Shown piece by piece: positions 1 to 12,986 of a DNA stretch of 64,000 nucleotides. Below the pieces are notes generated by a model. It saw only the letters and a list, made by a program, of their open reading frames with translations. It was not told the DNA's origin and did not search any database. Source of the DNA: Eretmocerus hayati (taxonomy: Eukaryota > Arthropoda > Insecta > Hymenoptera > Aphelinidae). A program made the translations under genes and the position numbers. The stretch spans positions 66,928,186-66,992,185 of the forward strand of contig CM056743.1 in NCBI GenBank assembly GCA_029851415.1, read 5' to 3'. Each line of letters opens with the position of its first letter. Position 1 is the stretch's first letter.

Positions 1-1079
1 TTCAGGAATCACTGCAGAGCAGCGCGGTAATTACTCGTGACGTTATGAATTTCACGCACCGTTCGTCCATCGTTATACAACCACGAATCTTTCATCGAAC
101 ATATTCGAGAGATATTCATTCGCTGCGCCTACTTGAGAACTGTGGATCGACAGATTTTTGACGCAACAAAATGATTTCATGTAAATCGAGGGCCGAGTAC
201 AAAGTACAGGTCTGCACGCCGTACATATCTCTTGATCTATAATTGAGAAAATTTTTGATGATATCTTGTTTCGAAGGCAATATGAAAAATGAGATGTTAA
301 TTATAGGATGAGTGGGATAAGCATTAGAGTGAGTATGAAGCTCGAAATGCACGGGGATGATCGATGAAGTGAGAGGAAGACGTAGTTGAAATTTAGAGGT
401 TGTTGAGTGGATGGTTGAGGATTTATGGTGAGAAATGTAATAAAATTGAGAGGAGAAACAGGATGTTTTCTCATAAAAAGTATTGAGGGTGACGAACTAA
501 TCGATGGAAGAGGCTCAAAATAGACTAGGCTTACCACCCACTAATGCTTCAGAGTCCCTTCAAATTTCAAGACCATCGGTGGAAACGCCAAAGAGTTGTC
601 GAAGGCCATGGAAGAGGTAAATAGAAAAATCGACATTTGGATTATAGGGGGGTAAATTGAAATCCCGTATCAACTAATCATTTGAAAATGGCATTAAATG
701 ATACGGGAAGAGACTCTAGATTGTTCAAGTGGACGAAGGCTGATGACATAATGTTTGGACCATCACTGAAAAAAAACTATGTTGAATTTTTGGAGGAATA
801 ATTCAAGTGGAAGTCCAGCTAATCAGTCGATAAGACTCAAATCCAGTGGAGATAATCATGAGCTGATTTGAAATGAACCCTAAGCATTGTATGAAGATCG
901 GAAAAAGGGGATAGGAGTGGTTGTATGGTAGTCAGAAGACAACGAACACACTAACACACATACGGACATATGTACATGGCAGTTTAAAATAATTTGTAGC
1001 ACATGTTGAATGTGTTTGGGGTAATGTCTGGGGGTACTAATCGATAGATCTCGTCGAGTAGAATAAGATGACTCTCATT
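1..1079. other. No gene recognised
   Basis: No coding region, RNA gene or repeat boundary could be supported here. Open frames are short and composition is ordinary AT-rich intergenic DNA. Confidence 0.5.
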
Positions 1080-2130
1080 TGCCGGGAAGGAATATGGGAC
1101 GGTCAGAATTGAAGAAAACGCAAAAATTTTTAGCGAGAAACTCCGCACCATTACAAGGCTTTCTCTTTGAGGAAGCAATATGTGGAGCAACTTTTTGTAC
1201 AACTCAAAACGTTAAACAAAGAAGGTCTACACATTTTCCCATAGAAGACCTTCTGTTCCTGTAATCAACGTATTTTAGTCTGAAACTCGTATTTTATCTT
1301 TCATTTTCCACGGTTTCGACCCCATACCTCAAAGGGAACGCATTTTATCGGAAGATGTGTGGAGTAACTTTTTGTAGATTTTTGAAAGATAAACGAGAAA
1401 GGTCTCAACACATTTTTCGATACAAGGTTTTCCGTTCCCGTAATGAAAGTATTTTTGTCTGAAACTCGTATCTCATCTGTCATTTCTCACAGTTTTGACT
1501 GCGTTACTCAAAAGGAATGCATTTTTTGGGAGAATGTTGGGACAATTTCCCCAAATTGTTCATGAATGCATAGAACAAAATGTGTCTCCTTTCCTACATA
1601 ACGCAACCTGTTTGAATTTCATCAGTACTTTATACAGAAATTCAAAACTTCATCAGTTTTAACAATCCGGACCCCATAAATCCGCATGTGTAATGTACAC
1701 ATGTTTTTGTTCATTTTATGGAGATCTGCGAATAGTTAACGTACATATCTTCTGATGAAATAAGTTCCCTTCGAGTGATCGGGTCGGAACCGTGGAAAAT
1801 GACAGATAGAATACGATCAGATGAAAATACGTTTATTACGGAAACGGAAGACCTTGTATCAGAAGATGTGTTGGGACCTCTCTTGTTCATTCTTCGAAGA
1901 TCTACGAAAAGTTACTCCACACATTTTTCGATAAAATGCGTTCCCCCCCTGAGTTATGGGGTCAGAACCGTGGAATATGACAGATAAAATACGAGTTTCA
2001 GACGAAAATACGTTCATTACAGGAAAATGAGGTCTTATATGGAAAAATGTGTGGGGACCTTTTTTGTTCATCGTTTTGAGTTCTACGAGAAGTTACTCCA
2101 CACATTTTTCAATAAAATGCGTTCCTTTCG
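1080..2130. repeat. Foldback with ~178-bp tandem units (family D)
   Basis: The left part (about 1165-1540) and right part (about 1770-2125) are reverse complements of each other around an unrelated loop of about 200 bp centred near 1660. Within each arm a unit repeats. Markers such as TGTGGAG recur at about 1181 and 1358, ACATTTTTCGAT-like motifs at 1231 and 1410, and ACATTTTTC at 1921 and 2102, giving a period of 177-181 bp. Arms differ by scattered substitutions, so this is not a simple assembly duplicate. No target duplication was found and the outer limits are approximate. Confidence 0.7.
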
Positions 2131-2478
2131 AGTTTTTCAGGGTGAAAAAGGGAAAAACATCGGAAAAACAAGCTTTTTCGACTTTTTTGAAGAACGGCTG
2201 AAGTGGCGATTTTGGCTCTTAGTAGGTTGTGATCCCACAGATGTCCCGAACCATATCCGACAAGAATCTCACTTGCTGTCGTCAGCGGAGGATAGACTCG
2301 GTTCAGGACCACCGTGGTTTATCCAGCCACGCCGAACGGGCCACAGGGGAACAAATATGCATTTTGATAGGGAATCTCCCGTAGAGTCGGCTGGTTGAAC
2401 CCATTTTCCGAAATCTGGCTCCGTTTTTGGGGTGTGGGCGGAATAGATCAAGTTTCATCAGGAGAGCTCAATCTGACA

Positions 2479-3023
2479 GCAACGCTTGAGCTTATGATTG
2501 TATTGGACAAAAGAGGATAGAGGTCCAAATAACGCTCTGTTGCATAGTTTGTTAATGTATTTTTCCTCGTGAAAGCCAAGTTTGAGCTCGATTTCATCCT
2601 AAGTATTCATGCTCTCATTTGAATTACGTGAAACATCCTCTTTTTTACATAAATCATCATAACTTTGCAAATAAATACTCGCAAAGCCGATTCGGAGAAC
2701 ATTCCAAATGCGTTATCCGATTATGGTAACATCGACATCATATCCAGCGGGTCAATACAGTTGTCGAATGAGTGTTCCATGAAGATTCTTGGGTAATAAT
2801 AGAGAACGGCACTTGATCGATCGATTGGAAAAATGTCGAAAAATGATGGTTTCTGGGGAATTGTGATGAGTTTTTGCGATTCAAATGGTAATCTGAGGAA
2901 GTAAGATGGAACTGAGCCCAAACTGGCATTCTACGTGGGAAAATACATTAAAACACTATGCAACAGAGGTTATTTCGACCTCCTTTCCCTTTTGTTCAAT
3001 ACAATCATGAGCTCAAGCGTTGC
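2479..3023. mobile_element. 545-bp TIR element inserted in the left arm of the 10-kb foldback
   Basis: The first and last ~83 bp are reverse complements with few differences, starting GCAACGCTTGAGC and ending GCTCAAGCGTTGC. The mirror position in the right arm (near 12220) lacks this segment, which shows it is a later insertion into the left arm. The interior has no meaningful coding frame, so it is a non-autonomous DNA element. The superfamily is unassigned because the target duplication is not clear. Confidence 0.75.
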
Positions 3024-3399
3024 ACACTATTAAAAGATGCAAGAATCTGCAGAAAATCGACCAAAAAAATTGTTTTATTCGGGGGGAGCGCATTTTGAGC
3101 TAAAAGTGAATATAGACGAAATTGTAGATTTTTGTCTGACGAATCTGAAACCATTGCCAATTTTTCCGGAAATTCACATTTTGGGGCGGTCTTTAATGGT
3201 TTTTGGGGTTTGTGGGGTTTTTGGGGGCGTTTTGAGGGCGTTTTTGGACACTCACGGAAAATCTGACCAGGTCAATCGAAAGAACGGAAAATTTTACGTC
3301 AAAATATGTGTTTTAAAACATCGCCAGAACTTTGTGAAATTATTCCCAGCGGGACATACGAGCCAGACCACATTCTACCTATTCAGTCGAAACTGAGCA

Positions 3400-4680
3400 A
3401 AAAATCATGATTCGAATCTGGGTTTTGCGACTTCTGCAATAATGAGGAATGTTTGAGTATATTTTGGTGTCAATTACCTACCATTTGCGCCCGAGTAGAG
3501 CTCTGTACATTGACGCCAAGGACTAGGAGACTCGATTCTACTCGGGTCTCACGATTTTCCACCTACATTCATCACAAGATTGAGATTTGAATCTGAGTTC
3601 CGCGAGTTCTGCAATAACGAAAGTCATTTGAGTGTATTGTGGTACCAATAACCTACCATTTGCGCCCAAATAGAGCTCTGTACATTGCCGCCAAGGACTT
3701 AGAGACTCGATTTTACTCGAGCTTCTACGATTTTTTACCTACATCCATCCTAAGATCGAGATTTGAATCTAGGTTTCGCGAGTTTTGCAATAATAAGAGT
3801 CATATGGAGGTATTGTCGTGTCAATGATCTATCATTTGCTCACAGACAGAGGTCTGTACACTGCCGCCAAGGCTCAGGAGGACCGATATTGTGATCAACG
3901 AATTCGATCACAAGATTTATCACGATACTCCGATATTGATCACGAGTAGGCCGAAAATCTCGGTCTGAATGTGAGATTCGCGAGTTCTGCAATAATGATA
4001 GTTGTTCAAGTGTATTTTCGTGTCAACTATTCGTCATTTGCGCCCAAATAGAGCTCTATACATTGCCGCCAAGGCGCAGGATAACCGATACCACGAGTAT
4101 CATATTGATCACTCATAGGTGAACAATCTCGATCTGAATCGGGGTTCTGCGAGTTCTGCAATGACGATAGTTGTTTGAGTGAGTTTTTGTGTCAATTACT
4201 CGTCATTTGCAACCGAATAGAACTCTGTACATTGCAACCGAGGCCCAGGAGAACCGATACCACAAGATTTAGCACGATTCTTCACCTTCATTGATCACGA
4301 GTAAATGAACAATCTTGATCTCAATCTGGGTTCCGCGAGTTCTGCAAGGAATAAAGTTGTTTGGATGTGTTGTTGTGTTGAATAACCATCATTCGCACTT
4401 GAATAGAGCTCTGGTTATTGCCGCCAAGAACCACGAGACTCGATTTCACCCAAGTTACGCGATTCTCCATGTACATAAATCACGAGGGACGCAAGAATCA
4501 AGATTTTGATCTCGATTCCGCGAGTTCTGCAATGATGAAAGTCGTTCCACTCCATTGTCGTGTCAATTACGCATCATCCGCGCCCAAATGAAGCTCTCTA
4601 CATTGCCGCCAAGGACGAGGAGAACCCATCGTCTTCGGAACTCCCCCCCCCTCCCCCCTAATTCTCGATCGTTCTTGAGG
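3400..4680. repeat. Satellite A array, left arm (~7 units)
   Basis: Tandem units each carrying the landmarks GCGAGTTCTGCAATAA, CATTTGCGCCCAAATAGAG, CTCTGTACATTGCCGCCAAGG and GATTTGAATCTG. The TTCTGCAAT landmark recurs at about 3432, 3607, 3783, 3985, 4154, 4340 and 4525. Spacings are 169-202 bp and several are 175-176. Open frames within it are products of the repeat and not genes. Confidence 0.85.
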
Positions 4681-4689
4681 TCGACTCAT

Positions 4690-4985
4690 CTTGAAATAAT
4701 GTTCCCTTGTAGCTATGAAACGTCCCATACTGTCAAACCATCATAACTGGATCAAAGAGCAAGAAGAGCCTGCGGGAAAGGTCGCCATTCGTTGCCTCCC
4801 TAGAATGTCACGCAAGCGACTATTAAAATCAACATCACGACCCTTTATCGTTTGCACGAACAGTACCGGATCACATCATTCGACTAATTGAGCCTGTCAG
4901 GAACCCATATAGGTTCCCAACTAGCCCTACATATATTACTGTATACGTACCACATATATAGAACTACTATGTATATTAGGGTGGT
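4690..4985. other. Left-arm segment without a mirror partner
   Basis: This stretch between array A and the conserved block at 4985 has no visible counterpart in the other arm. It includes a run of C and T near 4645-4665. No gene was seen. Confidence 0.4.
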
Positions 4986-5189
4986 CCTTACTTCCCAAGT
5001 TTCATAGATCCTTTCTCCCCCCCCTCTGGATACCTTCTTTGAGCCGAAAAAACACGGGGAAAATTTTCCCCGAGCCCCTAGAGAGTGATTCAATAGTGCC
5101 TCAAACAGCATCTTGCTTTGGAATTCAAGTAAAAAATAACGCTTTTCGTGATTTTTCTGCCCCTATGTTCGAGCTCTTGAAACTTAGTG

Positions 5190-5990
5190 TTTCTTCGCGA
5201 ATGTAGGGGTGGGGATACATGTTTCCACGTAAAATTTGATGCTGAATCGAATTTCATCGTGACATTTGAACTAGGATGTCACCCAATACTCGTAAATTGC
5301 GTTTTCGGACGCGGAAAACATTTTCAGCGCGACTTTTTCATCTCATTCGAGTGTCTCAGGCGTCACTTACGCCCTATGGATTAATCTAAACCACCTATTT
5401 TCATGTGAAAAAAGACGCTGAATTGGAATTCATCGTTATTTCCTAGGTATAATGTCGCCCAACTTGAGAAAAATGCGTTTTTCCACCGAGAAAGCACCTT
5501 CAGCGAGTCTTTCACGCCCGAATCGAGTGTCTCAGGCGTCACTCACTCTCTCGAGATCAATACGAACGACCTAATTTCATGTAAAAAAACACGCTGAATT
5601 AGAATCGATCCTCATTTCCTAAGTATAATGTCACCCAACGTGAGAGAAATACGTTTTTCCACCGAGAAAGTACCTTAAGCGAGTCTTTCACGCCCGAATC
5701 GAGTGTCTCAGGCGTCACTCACTCCCTCGAGATCAATACGAACGACCTAATTCCATGTGAAAAAACACGCTGGATTGGAATCCATCTCTGATTACCAGGT
5801 ATGATGTCGCCTAACGTGAGATCAATGTGTTTTTCCACCAAGGAAGCACCCTAAGCTCATCTTCCACGCGGGAATCGAGTGTCTCAGGCGTCACTTACTC
5901 TCTCGAGATTGATCTAAACGACCTGATTTCATGCAAAAACCACGCTGAATCAAAATTTATCGTTATTCCTTAGGTACAACGACGTTTGAC
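5190..5990. repeat. Satellite B array, left arm (~4 units)
   Basis: Tandem units with the landmark GTGTCTCAGGCGTCACT at 5351, 5527, 5703 and 5879, an exact 176-bp period. Each unit also contains CATGTGAAA...CGCTGAATTGGAAT and GCGTTTTTCCACC. The first unit (near 5222) contains AAATTTGATGCTGAATC, nearly identical to satellite C at 20040-21110. Confidence 0.9.
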
Positions 5991-7270
5991 GTGAAAAAAA
6001 TCCGTTTTTCTTCAGAATGCACCGAAATCCACGAAAGATGCCGAATTCCTGGGTAAAATTAATAAAAAGTCTGGAATCAACCAAGTCAATTCGAGAGACC
6101 GCTCAAAATCCCTATAAACCATCGTGATTCTTGAAGAACTCAGTCATCATTCTCCACCAGAACATTTTGACACTCGACACAAATAGGGATATCATGAGTC
6201 AAAAGGATTTACAGCTCAGGCATCTATTGGAAAACAAATTTACGATATCTGATTCGGATGGGATAGTCGATACTCTTCACCACGCTTTAACTAGAAAGAT
6301 ACATTTATAAACAAGAGTGGAGATATCGAGTGACTCAAGTTAACAACATAACACGAGTCCTCTACTCATAAAATTATGAAGATCTTTCCTCTTCGATCCT
6401 CATCTTTTTCAGAACGGTCATCTTACTTGCATCTGGATACCGTCTTCTATTCCTTGTTAAACTTAGCTGTATAGGATGAAACTGAGTTTCTGGTATATTT
6501 TGGCTCTGGAAATCATGATCACAGCAGAAGACTCTTTTGTATAGTCAGATTCGACATGTATTCAGACTTGAAAGTATACCAGAGAGTAATTTAGGGGAAC
6601 ATCGCGATTCCAGAATCTCGATCGGTTCCCCAGGGACCTACTTATTCGCAACTCACTAAAATTTCACGACAGCTTGACGTTGCTCGCCGTAAACTGCCAA
6701 AACGACCGACGTGAATCGACGCTGACAAAAGGCTGGGAGCAGGGCCTGGACTACTGGAGCGGCCATAGGATCCCATATTCACATAAGATGCTAGGATTGC
6801 GAAGCGTGTAAGGTTTGGTTCGATCACCGGCCGCAACGCACGAGAAAGGGGCGCTAGAATCTTCGCGTGAGATAGGAACCTTACCCGCGAGGGTTCGGTT
6901 GGAGTTAGGCCGATTGATCTCTTTCTGGATTAGGCGGCCGGAGTGCATAGACATTTTCGTACGAGATACTTTTATCTCGCGCTGATTGGAGGTGATTTCA
7001 ACAAGACGCCATCGACGAATTCGATTCAGCCTAGATCTTCATACGATAGTGAGCGCCCTTAGGAATGGTTGTGAAGAGAGTTTGTCACGGATCCCGAGAA
7101 TCCCATATGATGCCAAGTGAGACAGTTTTTCGATTTTGGCAGGAACTCTTTCTTGGGTCTCTCTACAGAGACCAATTTTACGGCAGAAATGATGGTGAAC
7201 TCTGATTTGGCATGGATTTGGAACGTTCTAACCATTCCTACGTGAGTCAGTGATTGCCGAGACCCTTAAA
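5991..7270. other. Central spacer of the 10-kb foldback
   Basis: The mirror symmetry fades here, and no convincing pairing between 6000-6480 and 6900-7270 was found. No coding region or recognised element was seen. Any protein once encoded by this element would be expected in this interval, but only short frames remain. Confidence 0.4.
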
Positions 7271-8180
7271 TCAAACGAAAGAGACACATTGGTCCCGAGA
7301 GAGTGAGTGACGCCTAAGACACTGAATTCGGGGGTGGAAGATGCGCTTAGGATGCTCTCTGGGTGGAAAAACGCATTTGTTTCACGTTGGGCATCGTTGT
7401 TACTGAGGAATGATGATGAATTTCGATTCAACGTGGTGTTTTTACATGGAATCAGGTCGTTGAGATCAATCTAGAGAAAAAGAGTGAAGCCTGAGACACT
7501 CGATCCCCGCGTGGAAGACGCGCTTAGGGTGCTTTCTCGGCGGTAAAAACAGATTTTTCTCACGTTAAGCGTCGTTGTACCTGAGGAATAACGATTAATT
7601 TTGATCCAGCGTAGTTCTTTACATGGAATCAGGTCATTTAGATCAATCTCGAGAAAGTGAGTGACGCCTGAGACACTCGATTCCCGCGTGAAAGATGAGC
7701 TCAGTAAGCTTCCTTGGTGGAAAAACACATTTTCCTCACGTTAGGCGACATTATACCTAGTAAATAACGATGGATTCCAATTCAGCGGTTTTTTTACATG
7801 AAATTAGATGGTTTAGATTAATCTTGAGAGAGTGAGTGACGCCTGGGACACTCGAATCGGTCGTGAAAGACTCGCTTAAGGTGCTTTCTCGGTGGAGAAA
7901 CGCATTTTTCTTACGTTGGGTGACATTATACCTGGAAAATAACGATGAATTCCAATTCAGCGTGTTTTTCTACATCAATATAGGCGGTTTAGATTGATCT
8001 TGAGGGAGTAAGTGACGACTGAGACACTCGAATGAGATGAAAAAGTCGCGCTGAAAATGTTTTCCGCGTCCGAAAACGCAATTTACGAGTATTGGGTGGC
8101 ATCCTAGTTCAAATGTCACGATGAAATTCGATTCAGCATCAAATTTCACGTGAGAACATGTATCCCCACTTTTACATTCG
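7270..8180. repeat. Satellite B array, right arm (~5 units)
   Basis: Reverse complement of the 5190-5990 array. The landmark GTGACGCCTGAGACACTCGA recurs near 7300, 7490, 7668, 7844 and 8020, again with a period close to 176 bp. The outermost unit matches the first left-arm unit closely. Confidence 0.9.
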
Positions 8181-8394
8181 CGAAGAAACACTAAGTTTCA
8201 AGAGCTCGAACATAGGGACAGGAAAATCACAAAAAGAGTTATTTTTAACTTGAAATTCAAAGCAAGATGCTTTTTGAGGCGCTATTTAATCACTCTCTAG
8301 GGGCTCAGGGAAAATTTTCCCTATGTTTTTTCGGCTCAAAGAAGGTATCCAGAGGGGGTGAGAAATGATCTGTGGAACTTGGGAAATAAGGACC

Positions 8395-8885
8395 GGCTTA
8401 ATGTATATATATCTAATGCGAACACCTGCAGCGATTCGTGCGTCACTCAGGATCATGAGAGGGACGCGATCTCGACCCTCCAATCACGGCACAAGGACGC
8501 TACGATAGAAGACCCTGATATGAGAGGGGCCTCAAAGGCGCCGCTCAATGCTTATAGATGCGCGCTCCAACGCGACACGATGCGCCTCCCACAGGTGCTT
8601 CTAGAAACCCAGTCGAGCTCGTTTCACGATACAGCCATTTTGTACCAAGCTCCGTCAGCCCTCGAGGAATTCGTCTCGTGGTATCATTTACGTATTGTAC
8701 AGTCTCTCTCTCATTATCATACTTTGGATCCGATGAACCTAGAATACATCGAACTCTGGTTAGTCCTCAGACCTACCAGGCGCATCACCAAAGAACCCAC
8801 TCCGGGGAATCCCGTCACAAGCCAAACTCGTTAAACATGATGTGTTGGTAAGTGTGAGTGCTTATTTTGCTAAATATATTTCGCT
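8395..8885. other. Right-arm segment without a mirror partner
   Basis: This lies between the conserved block ending near 8395 and array A. It contains a plus-strand open frame at 8358-8834 (about 158 codons) and an overlapping frame at 8558-8851. Neither shows a recognised domain, and the first begins inside the conserved arm, so coding status is doubtful. Confidence 0.3.
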
Positions 8886-11730
8886 AGATATATACCGGAA
8901 TAGCTTGCATTACTGCAGAACTCGCGGAACACAGATTCAGATCGAGATTATTCACCTATTTGTGATCATTGTAGGTGAAAAATCGTAATGAATCTGGTAG
9001 TATCGGTGACCTGGGCCTTGGCGGCAATGTACAGAGCTCTATTTGAGCGCAAATGATAGGTAATTGGTACCACAATACACTCAGATGACTTGTGTTATTG
9101 CAGAACTCGCGGAACCCAGATTCAAATCTCGATCTTCTGAGGAATATAGGTCGAAAATCGTAGAGGCTCGGGTAAAATCGAGTCCCTTAGTCCTTAGCGG
9201 CACGGTACCGAGCTCTATTTGGGCGCGAATGGTAGGTTATTGGTACCACAATACACTCAAATGACTTTCGTTATTGCAGAACTCGCGGAACTCAGATTCA
9301 AATCTCAATCTTGTGATGAATGTAGGTGGAAAATCGTGAGACCCGAGTAGAATCGAGTCTCCTAGTCCTTGGCGTCAATGTACAGAGCTCTACTCGGGCG
9401 CAAATGGTAGGTAATTGACACCAAAATATACTCAAACATTCCTCATTATTGCAGAACTCACGAAATCTCCATTCAAATCGAGATTGTTAACCCACTCGTA
9501 GTCAATGTAGGTGAAGAATCATGATGAATGTTGTGGTATCGGTCCTCCTGGGCCTTGGTGGCAATGTATAGATTTCTATTTGGGCGCAAACGACGAGTGA
9601 TTGACACGAAAATACACTCGAACAACTATCATTAATGCAGAACTCGCGAAACTCAGATTCAAATCGAAATTTTCGGCCTACTCGTGATCAATATATTCGA
9701 AGTATCGTGATAAATCTTGTGATCGAATTCGTTGATCACAATATCGGTCTTCCTGGGCCTTGGCGACAATGTACAGACCTCTATTGGGGCGCAAATGGTA
9801 GGCAGTTGACACCAGGATACACTCACACAATACCCATCATTGCAGAACTCGCGAAATCCCCATTCAAATCGAGATTGTTAACCCACTCGTAGTCAATGTA
9901 GGAGGAGAATCGTGATAAATCTTGTGGTATCGGTCCTCCTGGGCCTTGGTGGCAATGTATAGATCTCTATTTGGGCACAGACGACGAGTAATTTACACGA
10001 AAATACACTCGAACAACTATCATTAAAGCAGAACTCGCGAAACTCAGATTCAGATCGAGATTTTCGGCCTAATCGTGATCGATATATTCGAAGTATCGTG
10101 ATGAATCTTGTGATCAAATTTATTGATCACAATATCGGTCCTCCTCGGCCTTGGCGGCAATGTACAGACCTCTATTGGGGCGCAAATGGTAGGCAGTTGA
10201 CACCACGATACACTCGAACGATATCCATCATTGCAGAACTCGCGAAATCCCCATTCAAATCGAGATTGTTAAGCCACTCGTAGTCAATGTAGGTGAAGAA
10301 TCGTGATAAATCTTGTGGTATTGGTCCTCCTGGGCCTTGGTGGCAATGTATAGATTTCTATTTGGGCGCAAACAACGAGTAATTGACACGTAAATACACT
10401 CGAACAACTATCATTAATGCAGAACTCGCGAAACTCAGATTCAGATCGAGATTTTCGGCCTACTCGTGATCAATATATTCGGAGTATCGTGATAAATCTT
10501 GTGATCGAATTTGTCACAATATCGGTCCTCCTGGGCCTTGACGGCAATGTAATGACCTCTGTCTGTCCGCAACTGATAAGTCATTGACACAATATTACCC
10601 TTACATCACCCTTATTATTGCAGAACTCGCGGAACTTAGATTCAAATCCCGATTTTGTGATGGATACAAGAGGAAAATCGTAGAATTTCGAGTAAAATCG
10701 AGTCTCTTAGTACGAGGCGGCAATGTACAGAGCTCCATTCGGACGCAAATAGTAGGTGATTGACACGACAATGCACTCGAATCACTTTTGTTAGTGCAGA
10801 ACTCGCGGAACTCAGACTCAAATCTCGATCTTGTGTGGATGAAAAAAAAACATCGTAGAAGCTCGGTTAGAATCGAGTTTCCTGGTCCTTGGCGTCAATG
10901 TACAGAGCTCTATTGGGGCGCAAATGGTAGGTAGTTGACACCACAACACACTCCAACAATTTTCATCATTGCGGAACTCGCAAAATCCCCATTCAAATCG
11001 AGATTGTGAACCTACCCGTAGTCAATGAAGGTGAAGAATCGTGATAAATCTTGTGGTATCGGTCCTCCTGGGCCTTGGTGGCGATGTATAGAGCTCTATT
11101 TGGGCACAAACGACGAGTGATTGACACGAAAATACACTCGAACAACTATCATTAATGCAGAACTCGCGAAACTCAGATTCAGATCGAGATTTTCGGCCTA
11201 CTCGTGATCAATATATTCGGAGTATCGTGATAAATCTTGTGATCGAATTTGTCACAATATCGGTCCTCCTGGGCCTTGACGGCAATGTAATGACCTCTGT
11301 CTGTGCGCAACTGATAAGTCATTGACACAATATAACCCTTACATCACCCTTATTATTGCAGAACTCGCGGAACTTAGATTCAAATCCCGATCTTGTGATG
11401 GATACAAGAGGAAAATCGTAGAATTTCGAGTAAAATCGAGTCTCCCAGTCCTTGGCGGCTATCTACCGAGGTCTATTTGGGCGCAAATGGTAGGTAATTG
11501 GCACCACAACACGCTTAAATGACTTTTGTTATTGCAGGTTTTGCGGAACCCAGATTCAATTCTCGATTTTATGATGAATATAGGTGAAAAATTCATTCGA
11601 GTCTCTGAGTCCTTGGCGTTAATCTACAGAGCTCTACTTGGGCGTAAATGGTAGGTAATTGACACCAAAATACACTCAAACAATTTTCATTATTGCAGAA
11701 CTCGCAAAACCCAGATTCAAATCATGATTC
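8885..11730. repeat. Satellite A array, right arm (~16 units)
   Basis: Reverse complement of the 3400-4680 family. The landmark TGCAGAACTCGCG recurs about sixteen times, with intervals mostly of 175-207 bp. Some adjacent blocks form a higher-order repeat: 9840-10230 and 10970-11330 contain the same succession of unit variants. This is consistent with local amplification after the foldback formed, which would explain why the right array is more than twice the left. Confidence 0.85.
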
Positions 11731-12345
11731 TTGGCTCAGTTTAGACTTAATAGGTAAAATGTGGTCTGAATCTGTATGTCCCGCTGGGAATGATTCCACT
11801 TCTGGAAATTCTTGAAAACACATGTTCCGACGTAAAATTTTCCGTTTCTCCGATTGACGTGGTCAGATTTCCTGTGAGTGTCCAAGAACACCCCCAAAAT
11901 CCCCCAAAAATCCCACAAACCGCACAAACCATTAAAAACCCTCGTCAAATGTAAATTTACGCAGAACTGGCGGTGGTTATCGATTTGTCCGACAAAGATC
12001 TACAGTTTCGTCTATCTTCATTTCTATCTCAAAATGCATCCCCTTCGAATAAAACAATATTTTGGTCGATTTCCTGCAGATTTTTGCATTCTGGAGGATG
12101 CCACCCTCACAGACCGCTCGGAGGCATCTCGAGGGAGAAGTATCCAGAAACAAGATGTAAAAAGCTACAAAATGATCTATTTCAGAATCCCAAAATCTTC
12201 TTTTCTTCTTAACAATCTGCGTTGCTGTCAGATTGAGCTCTCCTAATGCAAAAACGAGTCGAGATTACAGAAAATGGGTTCAACCATCCGATTCTACGGG
12301 AAATTCCCTATGAAACTGCATATTTGTTCTTCTCTAAACCATTCG

Positions 12346-12986
12346 GCATCGTTAGATACACAGTTATGCTATCTCTGTCCGTTGAGTGATTAGCCATGCT
12401 GATCACAATACGTGCAATCAAATAGATACATTTCTTCGAAATGAGAATTGTTCTGTAGATCGTTCTAGGAAGCAAATCCGATTTTGTGCACGAGGAACTT
12501 TTTTCTTCAGAACAACGAGAAGAACGAGATGCCGTGACCCGTTTTTGGCGTCAGTTTTGTTCAACTTCCCCTCGCTCCAGGCCACCCGTGTTAGACCCAG
12601 GTCATTCAGAAAGTGACATGAAAATCGCCGAAATTTCCTCCCAGTAGATAGTCAATGAGTCGGTGAGGTCAATTATCGGTGCTGCACGATCTTTTCTGGC
12701 TTGTAATTGCATAAAAGAGGAGAAAACGCCCAAGGACGTTCACGGAGGTCGAGTCTCATCGGAGCTATGAGTTCTGGGAGGCAGGATTGGATAGATTCCA
12801 AGCAATCATCGGATTCTCCATCCGGACCCCTGTGGTGGAGGTTTTGTATAGTTTGCTCTAGAAATACACATCTCACACTGTTAGCTCCGGAAGTTCACGA
12901 AGACTACATTGCAGGATTGATGTGACTAATGTCTGAGAGCATGAAAGTTGCAAGACTGTAGATGAGTGAGATAGTATCGTACTTAC
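12346..12986. other. Intronic or intergenic sequence beside the NUP98 exon
   Basis: On the minus strand 12986-12981 reads GTAAGT, the donor of the NUP98 exon, so sequence below it is expected to be intron. A minus-strand open frame at 12673-12876 (67 codons, including RLDLRERPWAFSPLL) has coding-like composition and could be a further exon. It was not recognised as any NUP98/NUP96 segment. Confidence 0.3.

Larger units (their letters stand above)
2281..12345. repeat. 10-kb foldback with two satellite families in its arms
   Basis: A very long inverted repeat centred near 6690. Matching blocks run inward in mirror order: 2340-2480 with 12220-12345, 3036-3400 with 11700-12090, array A (3400-4680 with 8885-11730), 4985-5190 with 8185-8395, and array B (5190-5990 with 7270-8180). 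Arms are diverged and unequal. The left arm carries a separate 545-bp insertion, and the right arm has more than twice as many array A units. No transposase or other long coding frame is present. The outermost 60 bp of each end align only weakly, so no target duplication could be called. Confidence 0.8.

Noticed and set aside
116..537. Two overlapping minus-strand frames near the window start
   Set aside because: Short, low-complexity, no domain or splice context; most likely chance frames.
3037..3396. 119-codon frame in the left arm of the 10-kb foldback
   Set aside because: It lies in diverged inverted-repeat sequence; the mirror arm (11736-12246) has different frames with stops, so there is no sign of selection on a protein.
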